NCBI GenBank assembly: GCA_910577525.1
Contig: CAJTLI010000054.1
Span: 1-11,962 of the forward strand
DNA from: an uncultured Oscillospiraceae bacterium
GTDB taxonomy: Bacteria > Bacillota > Clostridia > Oscillospirales > Oscillospiraceae
Length of the DNA: 11,962 nucleotides
Direction: 5' to 3'
Below are positions 1 through 7,508 of the stretch, one piece after another. A program made the translations under genes and the position numbers. The notes beneath the pieces were generated by a model, which worked only from the letters and a program-made list of their open reading frames with translations, made no database searches and had not been told where the DNA came from. The first letter of the stretch is position 1. Each line of letters begins with the position of its first letter.

Positions 1-57
1 CTGCTTGAACAATTTTACCGCCTTATTTTTGTCTAACTTTTTGGGCGCACTTCAGGT

Positions 58-870
58 TTATTCAGCGGTTTTTTCCGTTCCGTCTCCCAAAGCGCCCGCC
101 GGGGCCCGTCCCGGCAGGCTCTCCTCCATCTCCCCGTCGGTGAGAAACTCCGTCATCACATGGCGGTACCGCTTGGGCAGATGGGTGGACTGGCATTTGG
201 GATTGATCCGCCCCTCAATGGCGATGGTCTCATAATAGCTCCGCCACATGGCCCGGTAGGCCCGCTCCGTCTCCCCGGCGGGGCCCATGCGGAACCCCTC
301 CGCCGGGAGGAGCTTCCAACGCCCCCGGTCGGAGAGAAATACCTCATGGTGGGTGCGGTCATAGAGCGCCAGCCGCTCCCCGGAGTACCGCTGGGCAAAA
401 TGGGGGGCCAGCAGGGGCAGCACCCGGTTTTTCGGCTCAATCTCTCCCACCAGAAAGCCGTCCAGGTCGGAGAAGCGGACGAAACCCTTCAGGTGGTCCC
501 ACTCCGTCCACATTTTTGTCAGCGCAAGATTGACCCTGGCCATCACCGGGTCGCTCAAATCCAGCCGCACCCGGTCTCCCTCCCAGAGCCCCCGGCGGAT
601 CAGCGCCAGCAAGTCCAGCTCCTTCTCCGGCAGGCAGGTGAGGAAGCCCCGGGCAATCATTTTTTGAAACGCGGGAGATACCCGCTTGCGCAGGGCCCCG
701 TAGAGCCGCCGGGCCCGGTCTCGATCCGCCGGCAGCTCCCGCGTCTCCCACAGCGCCGCCCCGCCGTCGGGCAGCAGGAACGCCGCGGGCTCTATCCGCC
801 CCTCCAGCGCGTCCCAGGCGCAGGTCAAAAACCCGGCAAAGGTGCCGTCATACCGGTACGCGATCATCAT
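58..870 (-). CDS. TIGR03915/DUF4130 family protein, partner of radical SAM DNA-repair-type protein
   Basis: This 270-residue protein matches the DUF4130 family that is encoded next to a radical SAM protein; in other genomes the domain is often fused to a uracil-DNA glycosylase-like region. That suggests a role in DNA repair or base modification, but no reaction is established. The N-terminus reads MMIAYRYDGTFAGFL, the usual opening of the family. The conserved core runs from about residue 85 to 245. It includes EWDHLKGFVRF (about 123-133), EPKNRVLPLLAPHFAQRY (about 144-161), and the signature YYETIAIEGRINPKCQ followed by LPKRYRHVMTEF (about 212-242). The tail after residue 245 looks disordered. 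No glycosylase domain is fused here. The start codon overlaps the stop of the upstream radical SAM gene by one base (TGATG), so the two genes are translationally coupled. Family call is firm; function is inferred. Confidence 0.88.
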   Translation of the reverse strand: MMIAYRYDGTFAGFLTCAWDALEGRIEPAAFLLPDGGAALWETRELPADRDRARRLYGALRKRVSPAFQKMIARGFLTCLPEKELDLLALIRRGLWEGDRVRLDLSDPVMARVNLALTKMWTEWDHLKGFVRFSDLDGFLVGEIEPKNRVLPLLAPHFAQRYSGERLALYDRTHHEVFLSDRGRWKLLPAEGFRMGPAGETERAYRAMWRSYYETIAIEGRINPKCQSTHLPKRYRHVMTEFLTDGEMEESLPGRAPAGALGDGTEKTAE

Positions 871-2138
871 CAGCCCACATTCCCGTCAAACAGGGACAGC
901 TGCTGCCAGCCCGCCCCGCTCAATTCCACCCGCTCCAATCCGGCCAGGCGGCGGTAAAGGCTGTCCGGGCCAAACCGCAGGCCGGGCAGCATCCGGCCCG
1001 AACAGGTGATGAAATACTGCGCCCGCTTCAGCACAACCCCCAGCCGCTTCAGCCCCTCGAAGGAAATCGGGCCATACCGCCGGGCGGTGACAATCCGTTT
1101 CGCCCCCCGGACGCCGATGCCGGGCACCCGCAGGATGGCCTCGTAGTCCGCTCGGTTGACCTCCACCGGGAAAAACTCCGGATGGCGCAGGGCCCAGTCG
1201 CTCTTTGGGTCCAGGGCGGTGTCAAAGTTGGGATGGCTGTCGTCCAGAATCTCCTGGGCCCGGAAGCCGTAAAACCGCAGCAGCCAGTCTGCCTGATACA
1301 GCCGGTGCTCCCGCAGCAGGGGCGGCTTGAAGCCCGCCGGAGCGGGCAGGCTTTTGTGCTGGGACACCGGCATATAGGCGGAGAAAAACACTCGTTTCAG
1401 GCGATACCTCCGGTAAAGCCCCTCTGTCAGAGACAAGATGTGCTGGTCGCTCTCGGGGGTGGCCCCCACAATCATCTGGGTGGACTGCCCCGCCGGGGCA
1501 AACCGGGGCGCGTGGCGGTAGAGCTTCAGCTCCGCCTTGGACTGGGCCGCCCCGTCCCGGATCTGGGCCATGGGCCTGAGGATGGCGGCCTTGGTCTTGT
1601 CGGGGGCCAGCAGCCGGAGGGACGCCTCCGAGGGCAGCTCGATGTTGACGCTCAGCCGGTCCGCCAGCAATCCCAGCTGATTGGTAAGTCCCGGGTCCGC
1701 CCCCGGGATGGCTTTGGCGTGGATATAGCCGTTGAAACGGTACTCGGCGCGCAGAAGCCGCAGGGTCTCAATCATCCGCTCGGTGGTATAATCGGGGCTT
1801 TTCAGCACCGCGGAGGACAAAAACAGTCCCTCAATATAGTTTCTCCGGTAAAACTGGATGGTCAGCTCTGCCAGCTCCCGCGGGGTGAACGCCGTTCGGC
1901 GTACGTCGTTGGAGCGGCGGTTGACGCAATAGGCGCAGTCATAGCAGCAGTGGTTGGTATAGAGCACCTTCAGCAGCGAGACGCACCGCCCATCGGCGGA
2001 AAAGGTGTGACAGCAGCCGGAATTGGCGGCGGAGCCGATGCTCCCCGGCCTCCCGCCCCGAGTCACCCCGCTGGAGGTGCAGGCGGCGTCATATTTGGCG
2101 GCGTCGGCCAGGATTGTCAGCTTGTCCATGACCTCCAC
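870..2138 (-). CDS. Putative DNA modification/repair radical SAM protein (TIGR03916 type)
   Basis: This is a radical SAM enzyme of the family that always accompanies a DUF4130 protein, presumed to act on DNA; its substrate is unknown. The opening LTILADAAKYDAACTSSG is typical of the family. The 4Fe-4S motif CxxxCxxC is seen as CCYDCAYC, with ligands C64, C68 and C71 from the start chosen here. Near residues 335-351 the sequence LRVPGIGVRGAKRIV is a helix-hairpin-helix, a DNA-binding element. Length is about 422 residues. I chose the GTG at 2138 because GGGAGGGAG sits 5-8 bases upstream. An ATG three codons later (2129) is nearly as good. A longer frame reaches an ATG at 2201, but that lies only about 9 bases from the predicted transcription start and has no ribosome binding site. 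First gene of a two-gene operon. Confidence 0.9.
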   Translation of the reverse strand: MEVMDKLTILADAAKYDAACTSSGVTRGGRPGSIGSAANSGCCHTFSADGRCVSLLKVLYTNHCCYDCAYCVNRRSNDVRRTAFTPRELAELTIQFYRRNYIEGLFLSSAVLKSPDYTTERMIETLRLLRAEYRFNGYIHAKAIPGADPGLTNQLGLLADRLSVNIELPSEASLRLLAPDKTKAAILRPMAQIRDGAAQSKAELKLYRHAPRFAPAGQSTQMIVGATPESDQHILSLTEGLYRRYRLKRVFFSAYMPVSQHKSLPAPAGFKPPLLREHRLYQADWLLRFYGFRAQEILDDSHPNFDTALDPKSDWALRHPEFFPVEVNRADYEAILRVPGIGVRGAKRIVTARRYGPISFEGLKRLGVVLKRAQYFITCSGRMLPGLRFGPDSLYRRLAGLERVELSGAGWQQLSLFDGNVG

Positions 2139-2198
2139 AGGATCTCCCTCCCTGCAAGCGGGCCGGCGGCGTCTGTCCCCAGGCGCGCCGCGCAAAGT

Positions 2199-2231
2199 CA
2201 AACGTTTGTACCTTCAATTATAGTACAAACG
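2199..2231. promoter_or_regulatory. Inverted-repeat operator candidate over the -10 box
   Basis: CGTTTGTAC (2203-2211) and its exact complement GTACAAACG (2223-2231) are 9-bp arms separated by 11 bp, a centre-to-centre distance of 20 bp. They bracket the TATAAT box and the start point of the radical SAM operon. One arm is also part of a second, overlapping palindrome, CAAACGTTTG (2199-2208). The position fits a repressor site. It does not match the Bacillus LexA consensus (GAAC-N4-GTTC), so the regulator is unknown. Confidence 0.55.
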
Positions 2232-2244
2232 CTCGATTTGTCAA
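2217..2244 (-). promoter_or_regulatory. Sigma-A promoter of the radical SAM/DUF4130 operon
   Basis: Read on the minus strand, a perfect TTGACA -35 box (2239-2244) and a perfect TATAAT -10 box (2217-2222) are separated by 16 bp. Transcription would start near 2210 and leave a leader of about 70 bases before the GTG at 2138. Such a consensus promoter for a repair-type operon implies strong expression unless it is repressed. Confidence 0.85.
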
Positions 2245-2369
2245 GCACATTTTGCGCCGCAGTCCTTCCTTAAAATTTTTTAAAATAAAAAAGGGTTTTT
2301 GAAACGGATGGGGTATAAGTAATAGACAGTGTTTTTGCCCTCGCGGAAAAATTTGGGGAGGGATATGGA

Positions 2370-3380
2370 ATGGAGCAGACTATCCGGGAACGCACCGAGG
2401 CCCTGGAGCGCCGGACCCTGTCGCCAAGGGCGTGCCTGTCCGTCAACTCCAAGGGGCGGGCGGTGGACATCCCCCCCTGCCCCATGCGCACCTGTTTTCA
2501 GCGGGATGTGGACCGGGTCGTCCACTGCAAATCCTTCCGGAGGCTGAAGCACAAGACCCAGGTGTTTCTCCAGCCCGAGGGCGACCACTACCGCACCCGG
2601 ATGACCCACACCCTGGAGGTGTCCCGCATCGCCCGGACCATGGCCCGGGGGCTGGGGCTCAACGAGGATCTCACCGAGGCCGCCGCCCTGGCCCACGACC
2701 TGGGCCACACCCCCTTCGGACACGCCGGGGAGCGGGCCCTGTCCCGGATGGTGGAGGGGGGGTTCCGCCACTATGAGCAGTCGCTGCGGGTGGTGGACCG
2801 GCTGGAGAACGGCGGCGAGGGGCTGAATCTGTGCCATGAGGTACGCAGCGGCATCCTGTGCCACACCAAGGGGCCCCCGGCGGACACCCTGGAGGGCCAG
2901 CTGGTCCGGTTCGCCGACAAGATCGCCTATATCAACCACGATATTGACGACGCCACGCGGGGCGGCATCATCGGCCCCCTGGACATCCCCGTCCGCATTT
3001 CCCAGGCGCTGGGCTTCACCTCCGGGGAGCGCATCGAGACCCTGACCATGGATATCATCCGGACCAGCGCCGGGGAAGATTCCATCCGCCAGTCGCCGGC
3101 GGTGGAGCGGTCCATGGCGGAGCTTCGGGAGTTCATGTTCCAGTCCGTCTATTTCAACCCCGTGGCCAAGGGGGAGGAGGGAAAGGCGGAGGACATGATC
3201 TGCCAGCTGTACGAATACTATTGCGAACATACGGACAAGCTGCCGCCGGAATACCAGGATATCCTGGTGCGGGAGGGAATGGAACGGGCAGTTTTGGACT
3301 ACATCGCCGGTATGACGGACACCTACGCCGTGGAGCAGTTCAGCGGCCTGTTCATCCCGAGAGGATGGGTAGTCAAATAG
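2370..3380 (+). CDS. dgt: Deoxyguanosinetriphosphate triphosphohydrolase-like protein (HD superfamily)
   Basis: This enzyme family hydrolyses dGTP, or other dNTPs, to the nucleoside and inorganic triphosphate, and so helps control the dNTP pool. The 336-residue protein shows the family hallmarks: SFRRLKHKTQVF at about 55-66, RTRMTHTLEVSRIART at 75-90, and the HD metal-binding signature AHDLGHTPFGHAGE at 108-121. The expected metal ligands are visible as H80, H109, D110 and D173 (in FADKIAYINHD). The ATG at 2370 follows GGGGAGGG with a spacing of 7 bases. It heads the dgt-yigZ-dnaG-rpoD cluster, a common arrangement in Clostridia, and diverges from the radical SAM operon. The C-terminus (FIPRGWVVK) is immediately followed by a repeat array whose first bases include the stop codon. 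No convincing promoter was found upstream, although one is expected between 2250 and 2350. Confidence 0.93.
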   Translation: MEQTIRERTEALERRTLSPRACLSVNSKGRAVDIPPCPMRTCFQRDVDRVVHCKSFRRLKHKTQVFLQPEGDHYRTRMTHTLEVSRIARTMARGLGLNEDLTEAAALAHDLGHTPFGHAGERALSRMVEGGFRHYEQSLRVVDRLENGGEGLNLCHEVRSGILCHTKGPPADTLEGQLVRFADKIAYINHDIDDATRGGIIGPLDIPVRISQALGFTSGERIETLTMDIIRTSAGEDSIRQSPAVERSMAELREFMFQSVYFNPVAKGEEGKAEDMICQLYEYYCEHTDKLPPEYQDILVREGMERAVLDYIAGMTDTYAVEQFSGLFIPRGWVVK

Positions 3381-3514
3381 AAGCGCGGAGGATAGCCGCG
3401 CAGGGGAGCTTGGAGCGGAGTGAGGGGAAAAGCCCAAGGCCCGCGCAGCGGGACTGGGTTTTGCCCGAATCGGAGGGAAAGCGACCCGGCCGCGCGGCCA
3501 ATCCGCAGCGTGAC
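3375..3514 (+). repeat. Structured intergenic repeat, unit 1 (140 bp)
   Basis: The unit begins with AAATAGAAGCGCGGAG, whose TAG is the dgt stop codon, and ends with CGCAGCGTGAC just before the next AAATAG. It contains two nested inverted repeats. The outer one pairs GCCGCGC (3395-3401) with GCGCGGC (3492-3498). The inner hairpin is CCCGC-GCA-GCGGG (3440-3452), flanked by AAAAGCCCA/TGGGTTTT. Boxes shared with unit 2 are AGCTTGGA, CGGAG-GAGG, TCGGAGGGAAAGCGACC and CGCAGCGTGACAAATAG. It is part of an array of two and a fraction units. Short open frames across it end in QRDK-stop and are not genes. Confidence 0.85.
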
Positions 3515-3650
3515 AAATAGAAGCGCGGAGAAACGGTCAGCGAGGAAGCTTGGACCGGAGCGAGGCCGAGCGCAGGGCGGCATGTCCGCCCCAGACCAGG
3601 CCGAGTCGGAGGGAAAGCGACCGAGCGTCCTGACCGGTTCGCAGCGTGAC
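3515..3650 (+). repeat. Structured intergenic repeat, unit 2 (136 bp, diverged)
   Basis: It has the same end boxes as unit 1 but different interior sequence. The outer stem is AACGGTCAG (3532-3540) pairing with CTGACCGGTT (3630-3639, one bulged G), at the same place as unit 1's outer stem but unrelated in sequence. The inner hairpin is GGGCGG-CATGT-CCGCCC (3575-3591), enclosed by GGCC (3564-3567) and GGCC (3599-3602). Conserved boxes combined with sequence-swapped but complementary arms suggest that the fold, not the arm sequence, is what is kept. Confidence 0.82.
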
Positions 3651-3689
3651 AAATAGAAGCGCGGAGGATAGCCGCGCAGGGGAGCTTGG
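3651..3689 (+). repeat. Partial third repeat copy (39 bp)
   Basis: These 39 bases, from AAATAG to GAGCTTGG, are identical to the first 39 bases of unit 1 (3375-3413), not to unit 2. The match stops abruptly, just before the ribosome binding site of the next gene. It can be read either as a truncated third unit or as the right-hand member of a 39-bp direct repeat flanking the array. With the two units, it accounts for almost all of the 327-base gap between dgt and the YigZ-family gene. Confidence 0.85.
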
Positions 3690-3707
3690 CAGCAAACGGA
3701 GGAAGCT

Positions 3708-4346
3708 ATGACGGAGTATTTGGTCCCATCACACGCCTCCGAGACAGAGTTCACGGAGAAGCGCTCCACCTTCATCGGCCGCGTCTGGCCGGTGGAGTCG
3801 GAGGAGGAGGCCCGCCTTTGCATCGACGAGACGAAAAAGAAACACCACGACGCCCGGCACAACTGCTGGTGCTATTTGATCAAGGACGGGCCGGTGCGCT
3901 ACTCCGACGACGGGGAGCCCCAGGGCACGGCGGGTCAGCCCATGCTGGGGGTGTTTCAGAAGGAGGGCGTCACCAACGTGTGCTGTGTGGTGACGCGCTA
4001 TTTCGGCGGAGTGCTGCTGGGGGCGGGGGGGCTGGTCCGGGCCTATACCCAGAGCGCCAAGAACGCCCTGGACGCCGCCGGGATCTCGGCGGTCCGCCGC
4101 TGGGTGGAGCTGGCGGTGGAGTGCCCCTACAGCTTTTTGGAGCGGGTGAAGCTGGCCTGCGCCGCCCAGGGGGGCGTGGTGGGGGAGATTGAGTACGCCG
4201 CAGGCGTCACCGTTCACGCTCTGCTCCCCGAGGGAGGGGCGGAGGGCTTCCGGGCCCGGATGACCGAGCTGTCCGCCGGAAGCTTCTCGGCGGTGGAGCT
4301 GGGCGAGGTGTTCAAAGCGGCTTCGCAGGGCCCTATACAGAGTTAA
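3708..4346 (+). CDS. yigZ: YigZ/IMPACT family protein (UPF0029 + DUF1949)
   Basis: This 212-residue soluble protein belongs to the YigZ/YvyE family, whose eukaryotic relative IMPACT regulates translation stress signalling. The bacterial biochemical role is not settled. The N-terminal UPF0029 domain (about residues 10-120) has the family signature: KRSTFIGRVWPV at 18-29, HHDARHNCWCYLI at 46-58, DDGEPQGTAGQPML at 67-80, and TRYFGGVLLGAGGLVRAY at 96-113. A smaller DUF1949-type domain follows at about 136-192. The ATG at 3708 is preceded by GGAGG at a spacing of 6 bases. It lies downstream of dgt, separated by the repeat array, and 56 bases upstream of dnaG. It is a conserved neighbour, not an obvious partner in replication. 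Confidence 0.92.
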   Translation: MTEYLVPSHASETEFTEKRSTFIGRVWPVESEEEARLCIDETKKKHHDARHNCWCYLIKDGPVRYSDDGEPQGTAGQPMLGVFQKEGVTNVCCVVTRYFGGVLLGAGGLVRAYTQSAKNALDAAGISAVRRWVELAVECPYSFLERVKLACAAQGGVVGEIEYAAGVTVHALLPEGGAEGFRARMTELSAGSFSAVELGEVFKAASQGPIQS

Positions 4347-4402
4347 ATTCGGAAAACAGTGATAAAGCAGGGCATTTTTGGCTAATATCAAGAGGTGAGA
4401 CG

Positions 4403-6184
4403 ATGGCCATACCGGAGTCCTTTCTGGATGAGCTGAACGGACGGCTGAATATTGTGGACGTGGTCTCCGCCTACCTTCCTCTGACAAAAAAGGGGGCCAA
4501 CTATTGGGGGCTGTGCCCCTTCCACCATGAAAAAACGCCCTCCTTTTCCGTCAACGAGGCCAAGCAGATCTTTCACTGCTTCGGCTGCGGCAAGGGCGGC
4601 GGCGCCGCCCGGTTCGTCATGGAGATGGAGAGCCTGACCTTTCCCGAGGCGGTGCGCAAGCTGGCCGGTCAGGCGGGGCTGGAGATGCCCGAGGAGGACG
4701 CCGGGGACAGCGGGCGGCGGGAGCGGCGCAGGCGGGTGCTGGAGCTGAACCGCGAGGCCGCCCGGTTCTACCGCTCCATGCTGGCCGATCCCCGGGGGGC
4801 GGCGGTGGCGGCCTATATCCGGGAGAAGCGGCGCATCACCCCCAAATTTTCCGCCCGCTTCGGCCTGGGGGCCGCGCCGGACGCCTGGGACAGCCTCATC
4901 ACCGCCATGGGGGACAAGGGGTACGGCAAGTCGGAGCTGATCGACGCGGGACTGGCGGTGGCGGGAAAGAACGGCGGCATCTATGACAAGTACCGCAACC
5001 GGCTGATGCTGCCGGTCATCGACGTGCGGGGGGACGTGATCGGCTTCACCAGCCGGGTGATGGACGGCTCCGCCCCCAAATATCTGAACACCCCGGAGAC
5101 AGCCATTTTTAAAAAGAGGTCCATTCTTTACGGGCTCAACTACGCCAAAAACACGAAGCGGCCCAACTTGATTCTGGTGGAGGGCAATATCGACGTCATC
5201 ACCCTCCACCAGGCGGGCTTTGACAACACGGTGGCCACCATGGGCACCGCCCTGACGGAGGAGCACGTCCGGCTGCTGGGGCGGTACACCCGGGAGCTGG
5301 TGCTGTGCTACGACAACGACGCCGCCGGGGAGGACGCCACCCAGCGGGCCATCGCGCTGATGAGAAATTCGGAGCTGTCGGTGCGGGTGCTCCGCCTGCC
5401 TCAGCTCCGCCTACCCGACGGCACAATGGGCAAGCAGGACGCCGACGATTATATCAAGAATTTCGGTCCCGAGGCCTTTGAGGCCCTGATGGAGGGGAGC
5501 TCCAACTCGGCGGAATACCGGCTGAGCGTGGTGCGGAAAAGCTACGACCTGAGCCGGGACGGCCAGCGGGCCGAATACCTGCGGGCGGCGGCGGAGGTGC
5601 TGGCGGCGCTGCCCAGCCCCGTGGAGCGGGAGATCTACGCCGGGCGCTGCGCGGAGACGGCGGGAATCTCCAAGGAGGCGGTGCTCCAGGAGGTGGACCA
5701 GCTGCGGAAAAAACGCCGCTGGGAGGCCCGGAAGCGGGAGGAGCGCCAAAATCTGACCCCGGCCCGGCAGCTCCAGCCCAAAAGCCGGGAGCTACGGTAT
5801 ACCAATATCCGCTCCGCGCTGGCGGAGGAGGCGGTTTTGCGGATCGTGCTTCTGGATGGGGAATATTTCGCCCAGCTGGAGGAGCTCACGCCGGAATGCT
5901 TCTCCTCGCCGCTGCTGGGAAAGGCCTTTGAGCTGCTGCGCCGCCGGTGGCGGGCGGGGCGGAGCGTCTCCCTGTCCGCCCTGGAGGGGCAACTGGAGCC
6001 GGAGGAGCTGGATCAGCTGGCCGCGGCCGCTCAGCAGCCCCAGGCCGGAAACACCGCCCAGGAGGCGCTGGACGACTGCAAGCGTACCATCCTCGCGGAG
6101 TGCCGCAGGGGAGAGATACATAGCGCGGAGGACCTGAACAACCTGAAACAGGCGCTGAAACAGAAAAAAGCCTATGGAGGATGA
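4403..6184 (+). CDS. dnaG: DNA primase
   Basis: DNA primase makes the RNA primers for lagging-strand synthesis at the fork, together with the DnaB-type helicase. The 593-residue protein has the full domain order. The CHC2 zinc finger shows ligands C38, H41, C59 and C62 in CPFHHEKTPSF and FHCFGCGKGGG. The catalytic core contains a TOPRIM fold with LILVEGNIDVI (E260) and the acidic pair in CYDNDAAGEDA (D304, D306). A helical C-terminal helicase-interaction region runs from about 440 to 593. Many primases have EGYMDV where this one has EGNIDV, a change next to the catalytic glutamate but not of it. The ATG at 4403 follows AGAGGTGAG. The stop at 6182-6184 is 7 bases before the rpoD start, so the genes are co-transcribed. 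Confidence 0.97.
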   Translation: MAIPESFLDELNGRLNIVDVVSAYLPLTKKGANYWGLCPFHHEKTPSFSVNEAKQIFHCFGCGKGGGAARFVMEMESLTFPEAVRKLAGQAGLEMPEEDAGDSGRRERRRRVLELNREAARFYRSMLADPRGAAVAAYIREKRRITPKFSARFGLGAAPDAWDSLITAMGDKGYGKSELIDAGLAVAGKNGGIYDKYRNRLMLPVIDVRGDVIGFTSRVMDGSAPKYLNTPETAIFKKRSILYGLNYAKNTKRPNLILVEGNIDVITLHQAGFDNTVATMGTALTEEHVRLLGRYTRELVLCYDNDAAGEDATQRAIALMRNSELSVRVLRLPQLRLPDGTMGKQDADDYIKNFGPEAFEALMEGSSNSAEYRLSVVRKSYDLSRDGQRAEYLRAAAEVLAALPSPVEREIYAGRCAETAGISKEAVLQEVDQLRKKRRWEARKREERQNLTPARQLQPKSRELRYTNIRSALAEEAVLRIVLLDGEYFAQLEELTPECFSSPLLGKAFELLRRRWRAGRSVSLSALEGQLEPEELDQLAAAAQQPQAGNTAQEALDDCKRTILAECRRGEIHSAEDLNNLKQALKQKKAYGG

Positions 6185-6191
6185 AAGAGCG

Positions 6192-7496
6192 ATGAGTGAA
6201 AAGAAAAAGACCGTGAAAAAGGCGGAGGCCGTTCCCCAGACCCAGGTCAGCCCCGAGAAGCTGGAGGCGGCCAAGGCGGAGCTCGCCAAGATGGTGGAGG
6301 GGGTCCAGAACGGCGAAAAGCTGCTGGAGCTCATTGACACCGGCTATAAAAAGGGAAAGCTGTCCTCCAGCGAGATGATGGAAACGCTGGACTCCATCAA
6401 TCTGGAGAGCGAGCAGATGGACAAGGTATACGATGTGATGGAGAACCTTGGCATCGATACCGCGGGCGAGGAGTTTCCCCTGGAGCTGGAGGGGGACATC
6501 CTCCCCCCCGCCGCCGAGCTGGAGGAGATTCCGGAGGAGGAAATCGTCGATCCCAATACGCTGGTGGACTCTTTCGCCATCGACGACCCGGTGCGGATGT
6601 ATCTGAAGGAGATCGGCAAGGTGGACCTGCTCACCCCCGAGCGGGAGGTGGAGCTGGCCCAGGCCATGGGGGCGGGGGCGGCGGCCCAGGAGCAGCTGGC
6701 CGAGCTGGAGAAATCCGGCGAGGAGGTCCCCGAGGAGGTTTTGAAGGAGCTGAAAAGGGCCGTCAAGGGGGGCGAGCGGGCCAAGCAGTCCCTGGCGGAG
6801 GCCAATCTTCGGCTGGTGGTGTCCATCGCAAAGCGGTATGTGGGCCGGGGAATGCTGTTTTTGGACCTGATTCAGGAGGGCAATCTGGGCCTCATCAAAG
6901 CGGTGGAGAAATTTGACTATACAAAGGGCTATAAATTTTCCACCTACGCCACCTGGTGGATCCGTCAGGCCATCACCCGGGCCATCGCCGACCAGGCCCG
7001 GACCATCCGCATCCCGGTGCACATGGTGGAGACCATCAACAAGGTCATCCGGGTGAACCGGCAGCTGCTCCAGGAGCTGGGCCACGACCCCTCCCCGGAG
7101 GAGACCGCCGCCGAGATGAATATGCCGGTGGAAAAGGTGCGGGAGATTTTGAAAATCGCCCAGGAGCCCGTGTCCATGGAGACGCCCATCGGCGAGGAGG
7201 AGGACAGCCATCTGGGGGACTTCATCCCGGATGACGGCGCGTCCGATCCCTCTGAGACCGCCTCCTTCACCCTGCTGAAGGAGCAGCTGGTGGATGTGCT
7301 GTCCACCCTGACCCCCCGGGAGGAGAAGGTGCTGCGGCTGCGCTTCGGCATCGAGGACGGGCGGACCCGAACCCTGGAGGAGGTGGGCAAGGAGTTCAAC
7401 GTTACCCGGGAGCGCATCCGGCAGATCGAGGCCAAGGCCCTCAGAAAGCTGCGGCACCCCAGCCGGAGCAAAAAGCTGAAGGACTTTTTGAGCTGA
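6192..7496 (+). CDS. rpoD: RNA polymerase primary sigma factor (RpoD/SigA)
   Basis: This is the housekeeping sigma-70 factor. The 434-residue protein has an N-terminal region 1.1-like helical domain (about 20-90), region 1.2 with DDPVRMYLKEIG (131-142), and region 2 with ANLRLVVSIAKRYVGRG, LDLIQEGNLGLIKAVEKFDY and YATWWIRQAITRAI (204-265). Region 3 spans about 277-353, and region 4 contains LTPREEKVLRLRFGI and the helix-turn-helix TLEEVGKEFNVTRERIRQIE (394-413). The end, RHPSRSKKLKDFLS, is the normal family ending, so the gene is complete. I start it at 6192; GGAGG lies 11 bases upstream inside the end of dnaG. A longer start at 6174 overlaps dnaG and lacks a ribosome binding site. The last 48 bp are duplicated downstream. 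Confidence 0.96.
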   Translation: MSEKKKTVKKAEAVPQTQVSPEKLEAAKAELAKMVEGVQNGEKLLELIDTGYKKGKLSSSEMMETLDSINLESEQMDKVYDVMENLGIDTAGEEFPLELEGDILPPAAELEEIPEEEIVDPNTLVDSFAIDDPVRMYLKEIGKVDLLTPEREVELAQAMGAGAAAQEQLAELEKSGEEVPEEVLKELKRAVKGGERAKQSLAEANLRLVVSIAKRYVGRGMLFLDLIQEGNLGLIKAVEKFDYTKGYKFSTYATWWIRQAITRAIADQARTIRIPVHMVETINKVIRVNRQLLQELGHDPSPEETAAEMNMPVEKVREILKIAQEPVSMETPIGEEEDSHLGDFIPDDGASDPSETASFTLLKEQLVDVLSTLTPREEKVLRLRFGIEDGRTRTLEEVGKEFNVTRERIRQIEAKALRKLRHPSRSKKLKDFLS

Positions 7497-7508
7497 GAAG
7501 AGTTCGAG
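7451..7508 (+). repeat. 58-bp direct repeat, copy A (native rpoD 3' end)
   Basis: This copy covers the last 15 codons and stop of rpoD plus 12 bases or fewer beyond the coding end, up to TTCGAG. It matches copy B at 56 of 58 positions. The two differences are a synonymous CGG/CGA arginine codon and a T/C after the stop. Confidence 0.92.

Noticed and set aside
5..235. Plus-strand open frame at the left edge
   Set aside because: It lies antisense to the DUF4130 gene and has no recognisable domain or ribosome binding site; the first 57 bases hold nothing I can name.
2199..2231. LexA box upstream of the radical SAM operon
   Set aside because: The arms CGTTTG/CAAACG are suggestive, but neither the 11-bp gap nor the gapless CAAACGTTTG fits GAAC-N4-GTTC.
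2299..2325. dgt promoter (TTGAAA with TAATAG)
   Set aside because: The spacing is only 15 bp and the -10 match is weak, so the site was not called although a promoter is expected nearby.
2280..3437. Long minus-strand frame of 385 codons
   Set aside because: It is the antisense shadow of dgt, proline- and glycine-rich, as expected from GC-rich DNA.
3375..3689. CRISPR array
   Set aside because: The units are about 140 bp, diverged throughout and internally structured, with no short repeat and unique spacer pattern.
3323..3862. Minus-strand frame of 179 codons across the repeats
   Set aside because: It spans the 3' end of dgt, the repeat array and the YigZ start. The repeated LRGYPPRFYL peptide only reflects the DNA repeats.
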